From: Alphaproteobacteria bacterium
GTDB lineage: Bacteria; Pseudomonadota; Alphaproteobacteria; VGEJ01
DNA: 10,958 bases
Assembly: GCA_016869335.1 (NCBI GenBank)
Contig: VGEJ01000059.1
Location: 1 to 10,958 of the forward strand
Direction: 5' to 3'
In this document: in pieces, positions 1 to 7,800 of the stretch
Layout of the letters: every line of letters begins with the position of its first letter
How positions within the stretch are numbered: position 1 is the first letter of the stretch
The notes under the pieces: generated by a model
What the model saw: only the letters and a program-made list of their open reading frames with translations
Database searches by the model: none
Told to the model about the DNA's origin: nothing
Program-made: the position numbers and the translations under genes

Positions 1-850
1 CGAGGCGGACGAGGCCGCGCGCGAGATCGCCGCCGCCGCGCGAGCCGTGGAGGCCGATCCGGTCCGCCTCGCCGCCATCGAGGACCGCCTGTACGCGTTG
101 CGCGATCTCGCGCGCAAGCATCGCACCAGCGTCGCTGCCCTGGCGAGCGTGCGTGATACGCTCGGGCAACGGCGCGATGCGCTGGATCGCGGCGAAGCGG
201 GACTCAGGGTGCTGCGCGAGGCCGCCGCCGCGGCCGAGGCCACCTACAGGGTCCTGGCGGAGCGGCTGAGCGCCGAGCGACGCGCCGCGGCGACACGACT
301 CGATCGTGCCGTCGAGGCGGAGCTCGCGCCGCTGCGGCTTGACCGGGCGCGCTTTGTCACAGTTGTGGAACCGCTTCCCGAAGCCGAATGGGAAGCCAGC
401 GGCGCCGAGCGCGTGAGCTTCACCATTGCGACGATTCCGGGAACGCCACCAGGTCCGCTCGGTCGCATCGCCTCCGGGGGCGAGCTGTCGCGGCTGATGC
501 TGGGCCTCAAGGTCGTCTTGGCGCGCGGTGGCACGGCGGTGACGCTGGTCTTCGATGAGGTCGACCGCGACGTCGGCGGCGCGACCGCAACGGCGGTGGG
601 TGCGCGCTTGAAGGCGCTGGCCGCGGGCTGCCAGGTGCTCGTGGTCACGCATTCGCCGCAGGTGGCGGCGTGCGCGGACCATCACTGGCAGGTGGTGAAG
701 ACGGCGAACGGCGGCGGCGCGCGAACGGCGGTGGTGGCACTCTCAGCGGCCGCCCGCCGTGAGGAGATCGCCCGTATGCTGTCGGGCGCGACGATCACCA
801 GCGCGGCGCGCGCCGCCGCCACGAGCCTTCTGCGGGATCGCGGCGGGTGA
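1..850 (+). CDS. recN: DNA repair protein RecN, C-terminal part (5' end outside window)
   Basis: RecN is an SMC-like ATPase that acts early at DNA double-strand breaks. The frame is open from base 2, so the gene starts upstream; about 282 of the usual 550-560 residues are visible. In order they show an Ala/Arg/Glu-rich segment that looks like the returning coiled-coil arm and contains the family stretch IEDRLYALRDLARKH. Next comes the C-terminal ATPase lobe with the ABC signature SGGELSR (about 475-495), Walker B plus catalytic Glu in LVFDEVD (about 546-566), and the switch His in VVTHSPQVAA (about 643-670). The tail is the usual basic/Ala-rich RecN end. The stop TGA (848-850) overlaps the ligA start by four bases, implying co-translation. 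One oddity is the D-loop, which reads DRDVGG where I expect a Gly (DRGVGG or DTGISG). The identification is secure; the N-terminal Walker A lobe cannot be seen. Confidence 0.95.
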   Translation, partial: EADEAAREIAAAARAVEADPVRLAAIEDRLYALRDLARKHRTSVAALASVRDTLGQRRDALDRGEAGLRVLREAAAAAEATYRVLAERLSAERRAAATRLDRAVEAELAPLRLDRARFVTVVEPLPEAEWEASGAERVSFTIATIPGTPPGPLGRIASGGELSRLMLGLKVVLARGGTAVTLVFDEVDRDVGGATATAVGARLKALAAGCQVLVVTHSPQVAACADHHWQVVKTANGGGARTAVVALSAAARREEIARMLSGATITSAARAAATSLLRDRGG

Positions 851-2988
851 CCGCCGGCGGCGTCGACACGCCCGTCGAGCGTTTGACGCCGGTCCAGGCG
901 GCGCGCGAGCTGTCATGCCTCGCGGTCACCATCGCCGAACACGACCGCCACTACTATCAGGAAGATGCGCCGCGCGTCAGCGACGCGGAATACGACGCGC
1001 TGCGCCGGCGCAACGCGGCGATCGAGCGGCGCTTCCCGGAGCTGGTCCGGCCGGACAGTCCCTCGCACCGCATCGGTGCGCCGCCGGCCCCGGGCTTCGC
1101 CAAGGTGCGCCACGCGCGCCCTATGCTCTCGCTCGACAACGCGTTCACCGTGGACGATGTGCGCGAGTTCGCGGCCCGCGTCGCGCGTTTCCTCGGCCTC
1201 GCCGAGGACGCCGAAATCGCGCTGGTCGCGGAGCCCAAGATCGATGGCCTCTCGGCGTCCGTGCGCTATGAGTATGGCTATCTGGTCGTCGGCGCGACGC
1301 GCGGCGATGGCGAGGAAGGCGAGAACGTGACCGCCAATCTGCGCACCGTGATCGACATCCCGCACGAGCTGCGGCTCGGCGATCCGCCGGCGGTGTTCGA
1401 GGTGCGGGGCGAGGTGTATCTGAGCCACGCCGATTTCGCGGCGCTCAACGCGGCGCAAGAGGCCGAGGGCAAGCCTGCCTACGCCAACCCGCGCAACGCC
1501 GCCTCGGGCAGCCTGCGTCAGCTCGATGCCCGGATTACGGCCAGCCGGCGGCTGCACTTCTTCGCGCATGGCTGGGGTGAGGTGTCCGATCTGCCGGGCG
1601 CGAGCTACTGGAAGGTGCTGTCTGCGCTGCGGGACTGGGGGTTCGCGACCAACCCGCTCGGCAGCCGCTGCGTCACGCTAGACGAAGCACTCGCGGTCTA
1701 TCGCCGGGTCGAAGCCGAACGCGCCGGGCTGGCCTACGACGTCGATGGCGTCGTCTACAAGATCGACCGGCTCGACTGGCAGGAGCGCCTAGGCATTGTC
1801 AGCCGCGCCCCGCGCTGGGCACTGGCGCACAAGTTCCCGGCCGAGAAGGCCCTGACCGTGGTGGAGCGCATCGCGCTCCAGGTCGGCCGCACCGGCACGT
1901 TGACGCCAGTTGCCGTGCTGACGCCGATCACCGTGGGTGGCGTCGTTGTCGCGCGGGCGACGCTCCACAACGAAGACGAGATCGTGCGCAAGGACGTGCG
2001 TGAAGGCGACACCGTGATCGTGCAGCGCGCCGGCGACGTCATCCCCCAGATCGTGGCGGTCGTCAGAGACAAGCGGCCGGCGAACAGCCGCCCGTTCGTG
2101 TTCCCGACCCATTGTCCGGAGTGCGGCAGCATCGCGGTGCGCGAACACGACCCCAAGACTGGGGAGCCGGAGGCGGCGCGGCGCTGCACGGCCGGACTGG
2201 TGTGTCCGGCCCAGGCGGTTGAGCGGCTCCGGCACTTCGCCTCGCGCGATGCCTTCGATATCGAGGGCCTCGGCGAGAAGCAGATCGCGGCATTCTGGCG
2301 TGATGGCCTGATCGAAGGGCCGGTGGATCTGTTCATGCTCGAGGCCCGTGACGGGGCCGGTCGGCCTGCGCTCGCCGAGCGTGAGGGGTGGGGGCCGACC
2401 TCCGCCGGCAAGCTCTTTCGCGCCATCCGTGCCCGCCGCCGGATCGGGCTCGATCGTGTGATCTACGCGCTCGGCATCCGCCACATCGGGCAGACCACGG
2501 CGCGGCTTCTCGCCCGGAGCTACGGCACCGCGGAGGCGTTCTTCGCCGCGATGGCGGCGGCCCAGGACCATGCCAGCGCCGACTACGCGGAACTCCTGGC
2601 GATCGGCGGCATCGGCGAAACCGTGGCCGAGGCGCTGCTCGCCTTCTTTGCCGAGCCGCGCAATGCCGCAGTTGTCGCGGCGCTCCGCGAGCAGGTCGAC
2701 ATTCTGCCTGTTGCGCCGCCCCGCGCGGGCTCGCCGCTCGCCGGCAGGACCGTGGTGTTCACCGGCACATTGGCGGCGATGACGCGGAGCGAAGCCAAGT
2801 CGCGCGCCGAGGCGCTCGGGGCAAAGGTCGCGGGCTCGGTGTCGGCCAAGACCGACTATCTGATCGCCGGCCCCGGTGCGGGAACGAAGGCCGAGAGAGC
2901 GCGGGCGCTGGGGGTCAAGGTCTTGACCGAGGAGGAATGGCTGGCCCTCCTCGGGCCGGCAGTCGCGGTCAGCTCAGCAGCTCCTTGA
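847..2988 (+). CDS. ligA: NAD-dependent DNA ligase LigA
   Basis: LigA seals nicks in duplex DNA using NAD+ during replication and repair. At 713 residues it is full length, slightly longer than the E. coli enzyme. Domains in order: the Ia NAD-binding domain with YY..D and SDAEYDAL (about residues 35-55); the adenylation domain with PMLSLDNAF and the catalytic KIDG, whose Lys is residue 131; the OB fold (about 340-415); a Cys4 zinc finger with C423, C426, C447 and C453; helix-hairpin-helix repeats (about 460-615); and a C-terminal BRCT domain (about 630-705, GRTVVFTGTL). The second-to-third Cys spacing is about six residues longer than in E. coli, which I believe is common in alphaproteobacteria. 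The GTG start at 847 overlaps the recN stop as GTGA. No upstream alternative is plausible, because the N-terminus already matches the family. The 3' end overlaps the opposing YqeY gene by 20 bp. Confidence 0.97.
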   Translation: MTAGGVDTPVERLTPVQAARELSCLAVTIAEHDRHYYQEDAPRVSDAEYDALRRRNAAIERRFPELVRPDSPSHRIGAPPAPGFAKVRHARPMLSLDNAFTVDDVREFAARVARFLGLAEDAEIALVAEPKIDGLSASVRYEYGYLVVGATRGDGEEGENVTANLRTVIDIPHELRLGDPPAVFEVRGEVYLSHADFAALNAAQEAEGKPAYANPRNAASGSLRQLDARITASRRLHFFAHGWGEVSDLPGASYWKVLSALRDWGFATNPLGSRCVTLDEALAVYRRVEAERAGLAYDVDGVVYKIDRLDWQERLGIVSRAPRWALAHKFPAEKALTVVERIALQVGRTGTLTPVAVLTPITVGGVVVARATLHNEDEIVRKDVREGDTVIVQRAGDVIPQIVAVVRDKRPANSRPFVFPTHCPECGSIAVREHDPKTGEPEAARRCTAGLVCPAQAVERLRHFASRDAFDIEGLGEKQIAAFWRDGLIEGPVDLFMLEARDGAGRPALAEREGWGPTSAGKLFRAIRARRRIGLDRVIYALGIRHIGQTTARLLARSYGTAEAFFAAMAAAQDHASADYAELLAIGGIGETVAEALLAFFAEPRNAAVVAALREQVDILPVAPPRAGSPLAGRTVVFTGTLAAMTRSEAKSRAEALGAKVAGSVSAKTDYLIAGPGAGTKAERARALGVKVLTEEEWLALLGPAVAVSSAAP

Positions 2989-3424
2989 CGACACCGGCCG
3001 CCTTGCCGAAGTCGGCGCGGCCGGGGTAGCGCGCCTTGAAGGCGGTCATGGTCCGACCCATGTCCTTGAGCCCCTTGGCGCCGAGCTCCGCGACGATCTG
3101 CTTTGCGGCAGCGAGCAGCTCGTCGTCGCTCAAGGGGCGTGGCAGGAAGCCCTCGATGATGGCGCACTCCTCCTCCTCCTGCGCCGCCAAATCCTCACGC
3201 GCGCCCCGGCGATAGAACTCGATGCTCTCCTTGCGCTGGCGGATCATTGTCGCGAGCATGTTGAGGATCTCGTCGTCGGCAAGCCCCTCGGGACGGCCCT
3301 CGCCGCGCGCCGCGATATCGCGATCCTTGAGCGCCGCCAGGATCAACCGCAACGTCGAGACGCGGCGGCCTTGGCGCGCCTTCATCGCCTCCTTGAGCGC
3401 CGTATTCAGACTGGCTCGCAGCAT
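2969..3424 (-). CDS. yqeY: GatB/YqeY domain-containing protein
   Basis: This small stand-alone protein (151 residues from ATG 3424) resembles the C-terminal tRNA-binding domain of GatB, a subunit of the Asp/Glu-tRNA amidotransferase. Its own function is not established; a tRNA-related or amidotransferase-like role is inferred from homology. The sequence shows the YqeY N-terminal helix (LNTALKEAMKA), the conserved TLRLILAALKDRDI (about residues 24-37), an acidic middle EEEE stretch before CAIIEGFLPRPLSDDEL, and the terminal GRADFGKAAGVVKELL. The length is normal. I chose ATG 3424 because the family usually begins MLR and a weak GAG lies 8 nt upstream; an in-frame GTG at 3433 would add three residues. 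The gene is divergent from carA and converges on ligA. In many alphaproteobacteria I recall yqeY being followed by dnaG and rpoD, which is not the case here. Confidence 0.92.
   Translation of the reverse strand: MLRASLNTALKEAMKARQGRRVSTLRLILAALKDRDIAARGEGRPEGLADDEILNMLATMIRQRKESIEFYRRGAREDLAAQEEEECAIIEGFLPRPLSDDELLAAAKQIVAELGAKGLKDMGRTMTAFKARYPGRADFGKAAGVVKELLS
2994..3024. other. Strong GC hairpin just past the ligA stop, inside the end of yqeY
   Basis: A perfect 8-bp inverted repeat, CCGGCCGC (2994-3001) and GCGGCCGG (3017-3024), encloses a second one, GCCGA (3005-3009) and TCGGC (3012-3016), separated by a 3-nt bulge (CTT). In RNA this could form about 12 GC-rich pairs closed by a small loop. 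It begins 6 nt after the ligA TGA. No T-run follows on the + strand, so it is not a classical intrinsic terminator; it could mark a Rho-dependent or U-less 3' end, or protect the ligA mRNA. On the minus strand it lies in codons for the conserved GRADFGKAAG stretch of YqeY, so part of the symmetry may simply come from coding. Confidence 0.4.
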
Positions 3425-3434
3425 TTGTCGCACT

Positions 3435-3450
3435 CGATTGTCTGCAATCG
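3435..3450. repeat. Perfect 6-bp dyad in the yqeY/carA intergenic region
   Basis: CGATTG (3435-3440), a 4-nt spacer, then CAATCG (3445-3450) form an exact inverted repeat. It sits 11 bp before the preferred yqeY ATG (3424) and directly next to the alternative GTG (3433), so as RNA it could form a small hairpin in the yqeY leader. As DNA it lies about 130 bp upstream of the predicted carA transcription start, a position where an activator site could sit. A 6-bp dyad can also arise by chance. Confidence 0.3.
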
Positions 3451-3499
3451 GCCCATCCTAGTCCAATGGTGGTCCGCTGGCAAACCGGCCCGCGCCGCA

Positions 3500-3512
3500 T
3501 AACATGTTGAAA
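3500..3512 (-). promoter_or_regulatory. IHF-like site upstream of carA
   Basis: Read on the minus strand, the 13 bases are TTTCAACATGTTA. This agrees with the IHF consensus WATCAANNNNTTR at every specified position but one. The site lies in the AT-rich pocket at about 3499-3530, which stands out in this GC-rich window, and includes the palindrome AACATGTT (3501-3508). It is centred about 69 bp upstream of the carA start predicted from the -24/-12 element, a usual place for IHF bending between an enhancer and an RpoN promoter. The motif is degenerate and AT-rich DNA produces such matches easily. The same pocket could instead hold the yqeY promoter. Confidence 0.25.
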
Positions 3513-3541
3513 CTAAGCGATAAGTAATCACGGAGCCGCAC

Positions 3542-3570
3542 TTGACGGTGGCCCGGCCATTGCTTAAGGT
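3542..3570 (+). promoter_or_regulatory. Candidate housekeeping-sigma promoter for carA (alternative reading)
   Basis: TTGACG (3542-3547) matches the -35 consensus at five of six bases. After exactly 17 bp comes TAAGGT (3565-3570), which keeps T1, A2 and T6 of the -10 box. Alphaproteobacterial promoters often have a good TTGAC and a poor -10, so this is plausible. Transcription would start near 3577, leaving a leader of about 78 nt before carA. It shares bases with the RpoN-like element at 3549-3564. Confidence 0.4.
3549..3564 (+). promoter_or_regulatory. Candidate sigma-54 (RpoN) -24/-12 promoter for carA
   Basis: The bases TGGCCCG, four spacer bases, then TTGCT match the RpoN consensus TGGCACG-N4-TTGCW with a single mismatch (C for A at the fifth base). 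The invariant GG (3550-3551) and GC (3562-3563) have exactly the required spacing. The predicted transcription start is near 3575, about 80 nt before the carA ATG. Orientation and position are both right for carA. The element overlaps a weaker sigma-70-like alternative, so only one of the two may be real. Confidence 0.4.
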
Positions 3571-3643
3571 CCGCGGCCACGCCCGCCGCCACGACGAAGG
3601 ATCGCGCTGCCGAGAGTGGTGGCCGCCCGCGGCGTCCTCGTGC

Positions 3644-3648
3644 AGGAG
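3644..3648 (+). promoter_or_regulatory. Shine-Dalgarno site fixing the carA start
   Basis: AGGAG lies 6 nt before the ATG at 3655. This decides for ATG 3655 over the upstream in-frame GTG at 3616, which would place the ribosome-binding site inside the coding region. Confidence 0.75.
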
Positions 3649-3654
3649 CTTTTG

Positions 3655-4824
3655 ATGCCAGAGCGCACAGGCTCGGCTGCCGGCCGTCCCGACGCGACGG
3701 CTGCGCTGGTGCTTGCCGACGGCTCGATCTTCTGGGGCGAGGGCCTCGGCGCGAGCGGCATCGCGACGGGCGAGGTGTGCTTCAATACCGCGATGACCGG
3801 CTACCAGGAGATCACGACCGATCCCTCGTATGCCGGTCAGATCATCACCTTCACGTTCCCCCACATCGGCAACGTCGGGGCCAACGAGGAGGACGTCGAG
3901 GCGATGACGCCGGCCGCTGCCGGCATCATCCTCCGCGCGCCGGTCAGCGCCGCCAGCAACTTCCGCGCGTCACGGCCCTTCGACGCGTGGCTGCGGGCGC
4001 AGGGTCTGGTCGGCGCCAGTGGTGTGGACACGCGCGCTCTCACCAGGCTGATCCGCGATGGCGGCCCGCAGACCGGGACGCTGTGCCACGCCCCCGATGG
4101 GCGCTTCGACGTGGCGGCGCTGCTGGCCGAGGCCCGTGCCTGGCCCGGCCTCGCGGGCATGGATCTCGCCAAGACCGTGAGCTGCACCCAGAGCTACGCC
4201 TGGAGCGAGACGCGGTGGCAGCTGGGCGCGGAACATGATTGCCAGCGCGAGCCTCGCTATTCAGTCGTGGCGGTCGACTACGGCATCAAGCGCAACATCC
4301 TGCGCTGCCTCGCTTCGGCCGGCTGTGGCGTCCGCGTCGTCCCGGCCACGGCGAGCGCAGCGGATGTCCTCGCCCACCAGCCCGATGGCATCTTCCTGTC
4401 GAATGGCCCGGGCGATCCCGCGGCCACCGGCACATACGCCGTGCCGACGGTTCGCGCATTGCTCGAGTCTGGGCGGCCGCTGTTCGGTATCTGCCTCGGC
4501 CATCAGATCCTGGCGCTGGCGCTCGGGGCCACGACCTTCAAGATGCAGCGCGGTCATCGCGGTGCCAACCATCCGGTCAAGGACCTCGACACCGGCCGCG
4601 TCGAGATCACCAGCCAGAACCATGGCTTCGCCGTCGATGCCGTGACTCTGCCCCGCGGCGCCACCGCGACCCACGTGTCGCTGTTCGACGGTAGCCTCGA
4701 GGGCCTGCGGCTCGAGGATCGGCCGGTGTTCTCGGTCCAGTACCACCCCGAGGCCTCGCCGGGGCCGCAGGACAGCCACCATCTGTTCGAGCGCTTCGTC
4801 CGGTTGATGGCCCAACGTGGCTGA
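3655..4824 (+). CDS. carA: Carbamoyl-phosphate synthase, small (glutamine amidotransferase) subunit
   Basis: CarA hydrolyses glutamine and passes ammonia through a tunnel to CarB for carbamoyl-phosphate synthesis, the first step shared by pyrimidine and arginine synthesis. From ATG 3655 it is 389 residues, a normal length. The N-terminal CPSase small domain has LADGSIFWGEGLG, the conserved GEVCFNTAMTGYQEI, TDPSYAGQIITFTFPHIGNVG and SGVDTRALTRLIRDGG. The C-terminal class I glutaminase domain has VDYGIKRNILR, LSNGPGDP, the nucleophile Cys280 in GICLGHQ, and the partner residues His364 and Glu366 in QYHPEASPGPQD. The triad offset matches E. coli CarA (269/353/355). The start is set by AGGAG 6 nt upstream. 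carB follows after 32 nt. The upstream intergenic region carries overlapping sigma-54-like and sigma-70-like promoter elements. Confidence 0.97.
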   Translation: MPERTGSAAGRPDATAALVLADGSIFWGEGLGASGIATGEVCFNTAMTGYQEITTDPSYAGQIITFTFPHIGNVGANEEDVEAMTPAAAGIILRAPVSAASNFRASRPFDAWLRAQGLVGASGVDTRALTRLIRDGGPQTGTLCHAPDGRFDVAALLAEARAWPGLAGMDLAKTVSCTQSYAWSETRWQLGAEHDCQREPRYSVVAVDYGIKRNILRCLASAGCGVRVVPATASAADVLAHQPDGIFLSNGPGDPAATGTYAVPTVRALLESGRPLFGICLGHQILALALGATTFKMQRGHRGANHPVKDLDTGRVEITSQNHGFAVDAVTLPRGATATHVSLFDGSLEGLRLEDRPVFSVQYHPEASPGPQDSHHLFERFVRLMAQRG

Positions 4825-4856
4825 GCGCGCGGGCGCGGCGGGCGGAGCGCGAGGCC

Positions 4857-7800
4857 ATGCCGAGACGTAGCGACATCCGCTCCATCCTGGTCATCGGCGC
4901 CGGGCCCATCGTCATCGGTCAGGCGTGCGAGTTCGATTATTCCGGCACCCAGGCGTGCCGGGTGCTCAAGCACGAGGGCTACCGCGTCGTCCTGGTGAAC
5001 TCGAACCCGGCGACGATCATGACCGATCCAGGACTTGCCGATGCCACGTACGTGGAGCCCATCACGCCCGACATCGTCGCCGCGATCATCGAGCGCGAAC
5101 GGCCCGACGCGCTGCTGCCGACGGTCGGCGGGCAGACCGCGCTCAACGTGACCAAGGCACTGGCCGACAGCGGTGTACTCGGCCGGCGCGCGGTCGAGAT
5201 CATCGGCGCTTCGTCGGAGGCGATCGACAAGGCGGAGAACCGGCTCCAGTTCCGCGAGGCGATGGCCAAGATCGGGCTCGAGTATCCGCGCGGCGCGATC
5301 GCGCACAGCCTGGAGGAGGCACGCGCCGTGCTCGACGCGGTCGGCCTACCGGCGATCATCCGGCCATCCTATACCCTGGGCGGCCTCGGCGGTGGCGTCG
5401 CCTACAATCGGGAGGAGTACGACAAGGCCGTCGCCCGGGGGATTGACGCCTCGCCGACCCAGGAGGTGCTGATCGAGGAGTCCGTGCTCGGATGGAAAGA
5501 GTACGAGATGGAGGTTGTTCGCGACCGCAACGACAACTGCATCGTCGTCTGCTCGATCGAGAATGTCGATCCGATGGGGGTCCACACCGGGGATTCGATC
5601 ACGGTCGCGCCGGCGCTCACGCTCACCGACAAGGAGTATCAGATCATGCGCAACGCCGCGTTCGCGGTGCTGCGCGAGATCGGGGTGGACACCGGCGGCT
5701 CCAACGTGCAGTTCGCGGTCAATCCGCGTGACGGCCGCCTCGTCGTCATCGAAATGAACCCGCGCGTGTCGCGCTCGTCGGCGCTCGCATCGAAAGCGAC
5801 GGGCTTCCCGATCGCCAAGGTCGCGGCCCAGCTCGCGGTGGGCTACACCCTCGATGAGCTGATCAACGACGTGACCGGGGTGACGCCCGCCTCGTTCGAG
5901 CCGACGATCGACTACGTGGTCACCAAGCTGCCGCGCTTCACCTTCGAGAAGTTCCCGGCAACGGAGCGGATCCTGACCACGTCGATGAAGTCGGTCGGCG
6001 AGGTCATGGCCATCGGGCGGTCGTTCGCCGAGTCGCTGCAGAAAGGCCTGCGCTCGCTCGAGATCGGGCTGAGCGGCCTCGATGAGATCGCGATTCCCGG
6101 CGTGCGCGAGGGGATGCCGGGCGCCGAGCGCGAGGCGGCGCTGCGCCGCGCCCTGATGATCCCCTCACCCGACCGGCTGCTGATCATCGCCCAGGCTCTG
6201 CGCCATGGTCTGAGCGTGGCCGAGGCGGCGGCGGCGAGCCAGTACGACCCGTGGTTCGTCGAGCGGGTGGCCGAGATCGTGAACGCCGAAGACACCGTGC
6301 GCCGCGGCGGCCTGCCGTGTGAGCGCGTCGCGCTCCTGCGCCTGAAGCAGCTCGGGTTCAGCGACCGGCGGCTGGCCACGCTCAGCGGTGCAAGCGAGGC
6401 CGCGGTCGCCGACCAGCGCCGGGCCTTGGGGGTGCATCCGGTGTTTCGCCGCGTCGATACCTGTGCCGCCGAGTTCGAGTCGCGCACGCCCTACATGTAC
6501 GCGACGTACGAGGGCGATGGCGTCACGCCGCCGCCGTGCGAGGCGGCGCCGAGCGCTCGTAGCAAGGTCATCATCCTGGGCGGCGGCCCGAACCGCATCG
6601 GTCAGGGCATCGAGTTCGACTACTGCTGCGTACATGCGGCTTACGCGTTGCGCGAGGCTGGGCTCGAAACGATCATGATCAACTGCAACCCCGAGACCGT
6701 ATCGACCGACTACGACACCTCGGACCGCCTGTACTTCGAGCCGCTTACCGTCGAGGACGTGCTCGAGGTCGTTCGTGTCGAGCGCGCGGGGGGCGAGCTC
6801 AAGGGCGTGATCGTGCAGCTCGGCGGCCAGACCCCGCTCAACCTGACGGCGGGGTTGGCGGCCGCGGGTGTGCCCATCCTCGGCACCGCCCCCGACGCCA
6901 TCGACCTTGCCGAGGATCGCCGCCGCTTCCAGGAGCTCGCGGCCGGCGTCGGACTCGTGCAACCGGCCAGCACCATCGTGTACTCGGCCGAAGCCTCGGC
7001 GGCCGCGGCCGCGCGCATCGGTTACCCCGTCCTGGTGCGGCCCTCCTATGTGCTCGGCGGTCGGGCGATGCGCATCGTGCCTGATGAGTCCGCTCTTCTC
7101 GCCTACGTGGGCGAGGCCGTGCGCGTTTCCGGCACCGCGCCGGTGCTGATCGACAAGTACCTGCGCGATGCGGTCGAGGTGGACGTCGATGCCATCGCCG
7201 ATGGCGAGAGCGTCTTCGTTGCTGGCATCATGGAGCACATCGAGGAGGCCGGCATTCACTCGGGCGACTCGGCCTGCGTGCTGCCACCGCATTCGCTGCC
7301 GCCGGCGATCATCGCGACCATCCACGAGCAGACCGTGACGCTGGCGCGGGCGCTCGCCGTACGCGGGCTCATGAACGTGCAGTTCGCCGTCAAGGACGGC
7401 GCCATTTTCGTGCTCGAAGTCAATCCGCGCGCAAGCCGCACCGTGCCATTCGTGGCCAAGGCCATCGGCATCCCGGTGGCCAAGATCGCGGCGCGCGTGA
7501 TGGCCGGCGAGGGTCTGGCCGCTTTCGGGCTGAAGCCGCCCGATCTCCGCCACTTTGCCGTCAAGGAGGCGGTGCTCCCCTTCGCCCGCTTCGCCAACGT
7601 CGATATCATCCTGGGGCCCGAGATGCGCTCCACCGGCGAGGTGATGGGACTCGACCGTGACTTCGATCGCGCGTTTGCGAAGTCGCAGCTCGCCAGCGGC
7701 ACGATGTTGCCGGAACGCGGCACCGTCTTCATCTCGGTGCGCGATGCCGACAAGCCGCTGATGCCTGACCTTGCGAGACGCTTGATCGGGCTCGGTTTCA

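Noticed and set aside
1789..2571. Minus-strand open frame of about 260 codons inside ligA
   Set aside because: It lies wholly within the conserved ligA coding sequence and its product resembles nothing known.
3573..3626. 8-bp inverted repeat GCGGCCAC (3573-3580) / GTGGCCGC (3619-3626) as a carA leader attenuator
   Set aside because: The loop is 38 nt, the left arm overlaps the predicted transcription start, and neither a competing stem with a T-run nor a leader peptide is visible; GC-rich sequence gives such repeats easily.
3616..3654. Longer carA start at GTG 3616
   Set aside because: A good AGGAG lies 6 nt before ATG 3655, and the extra 13 residues are not typical of CarA.
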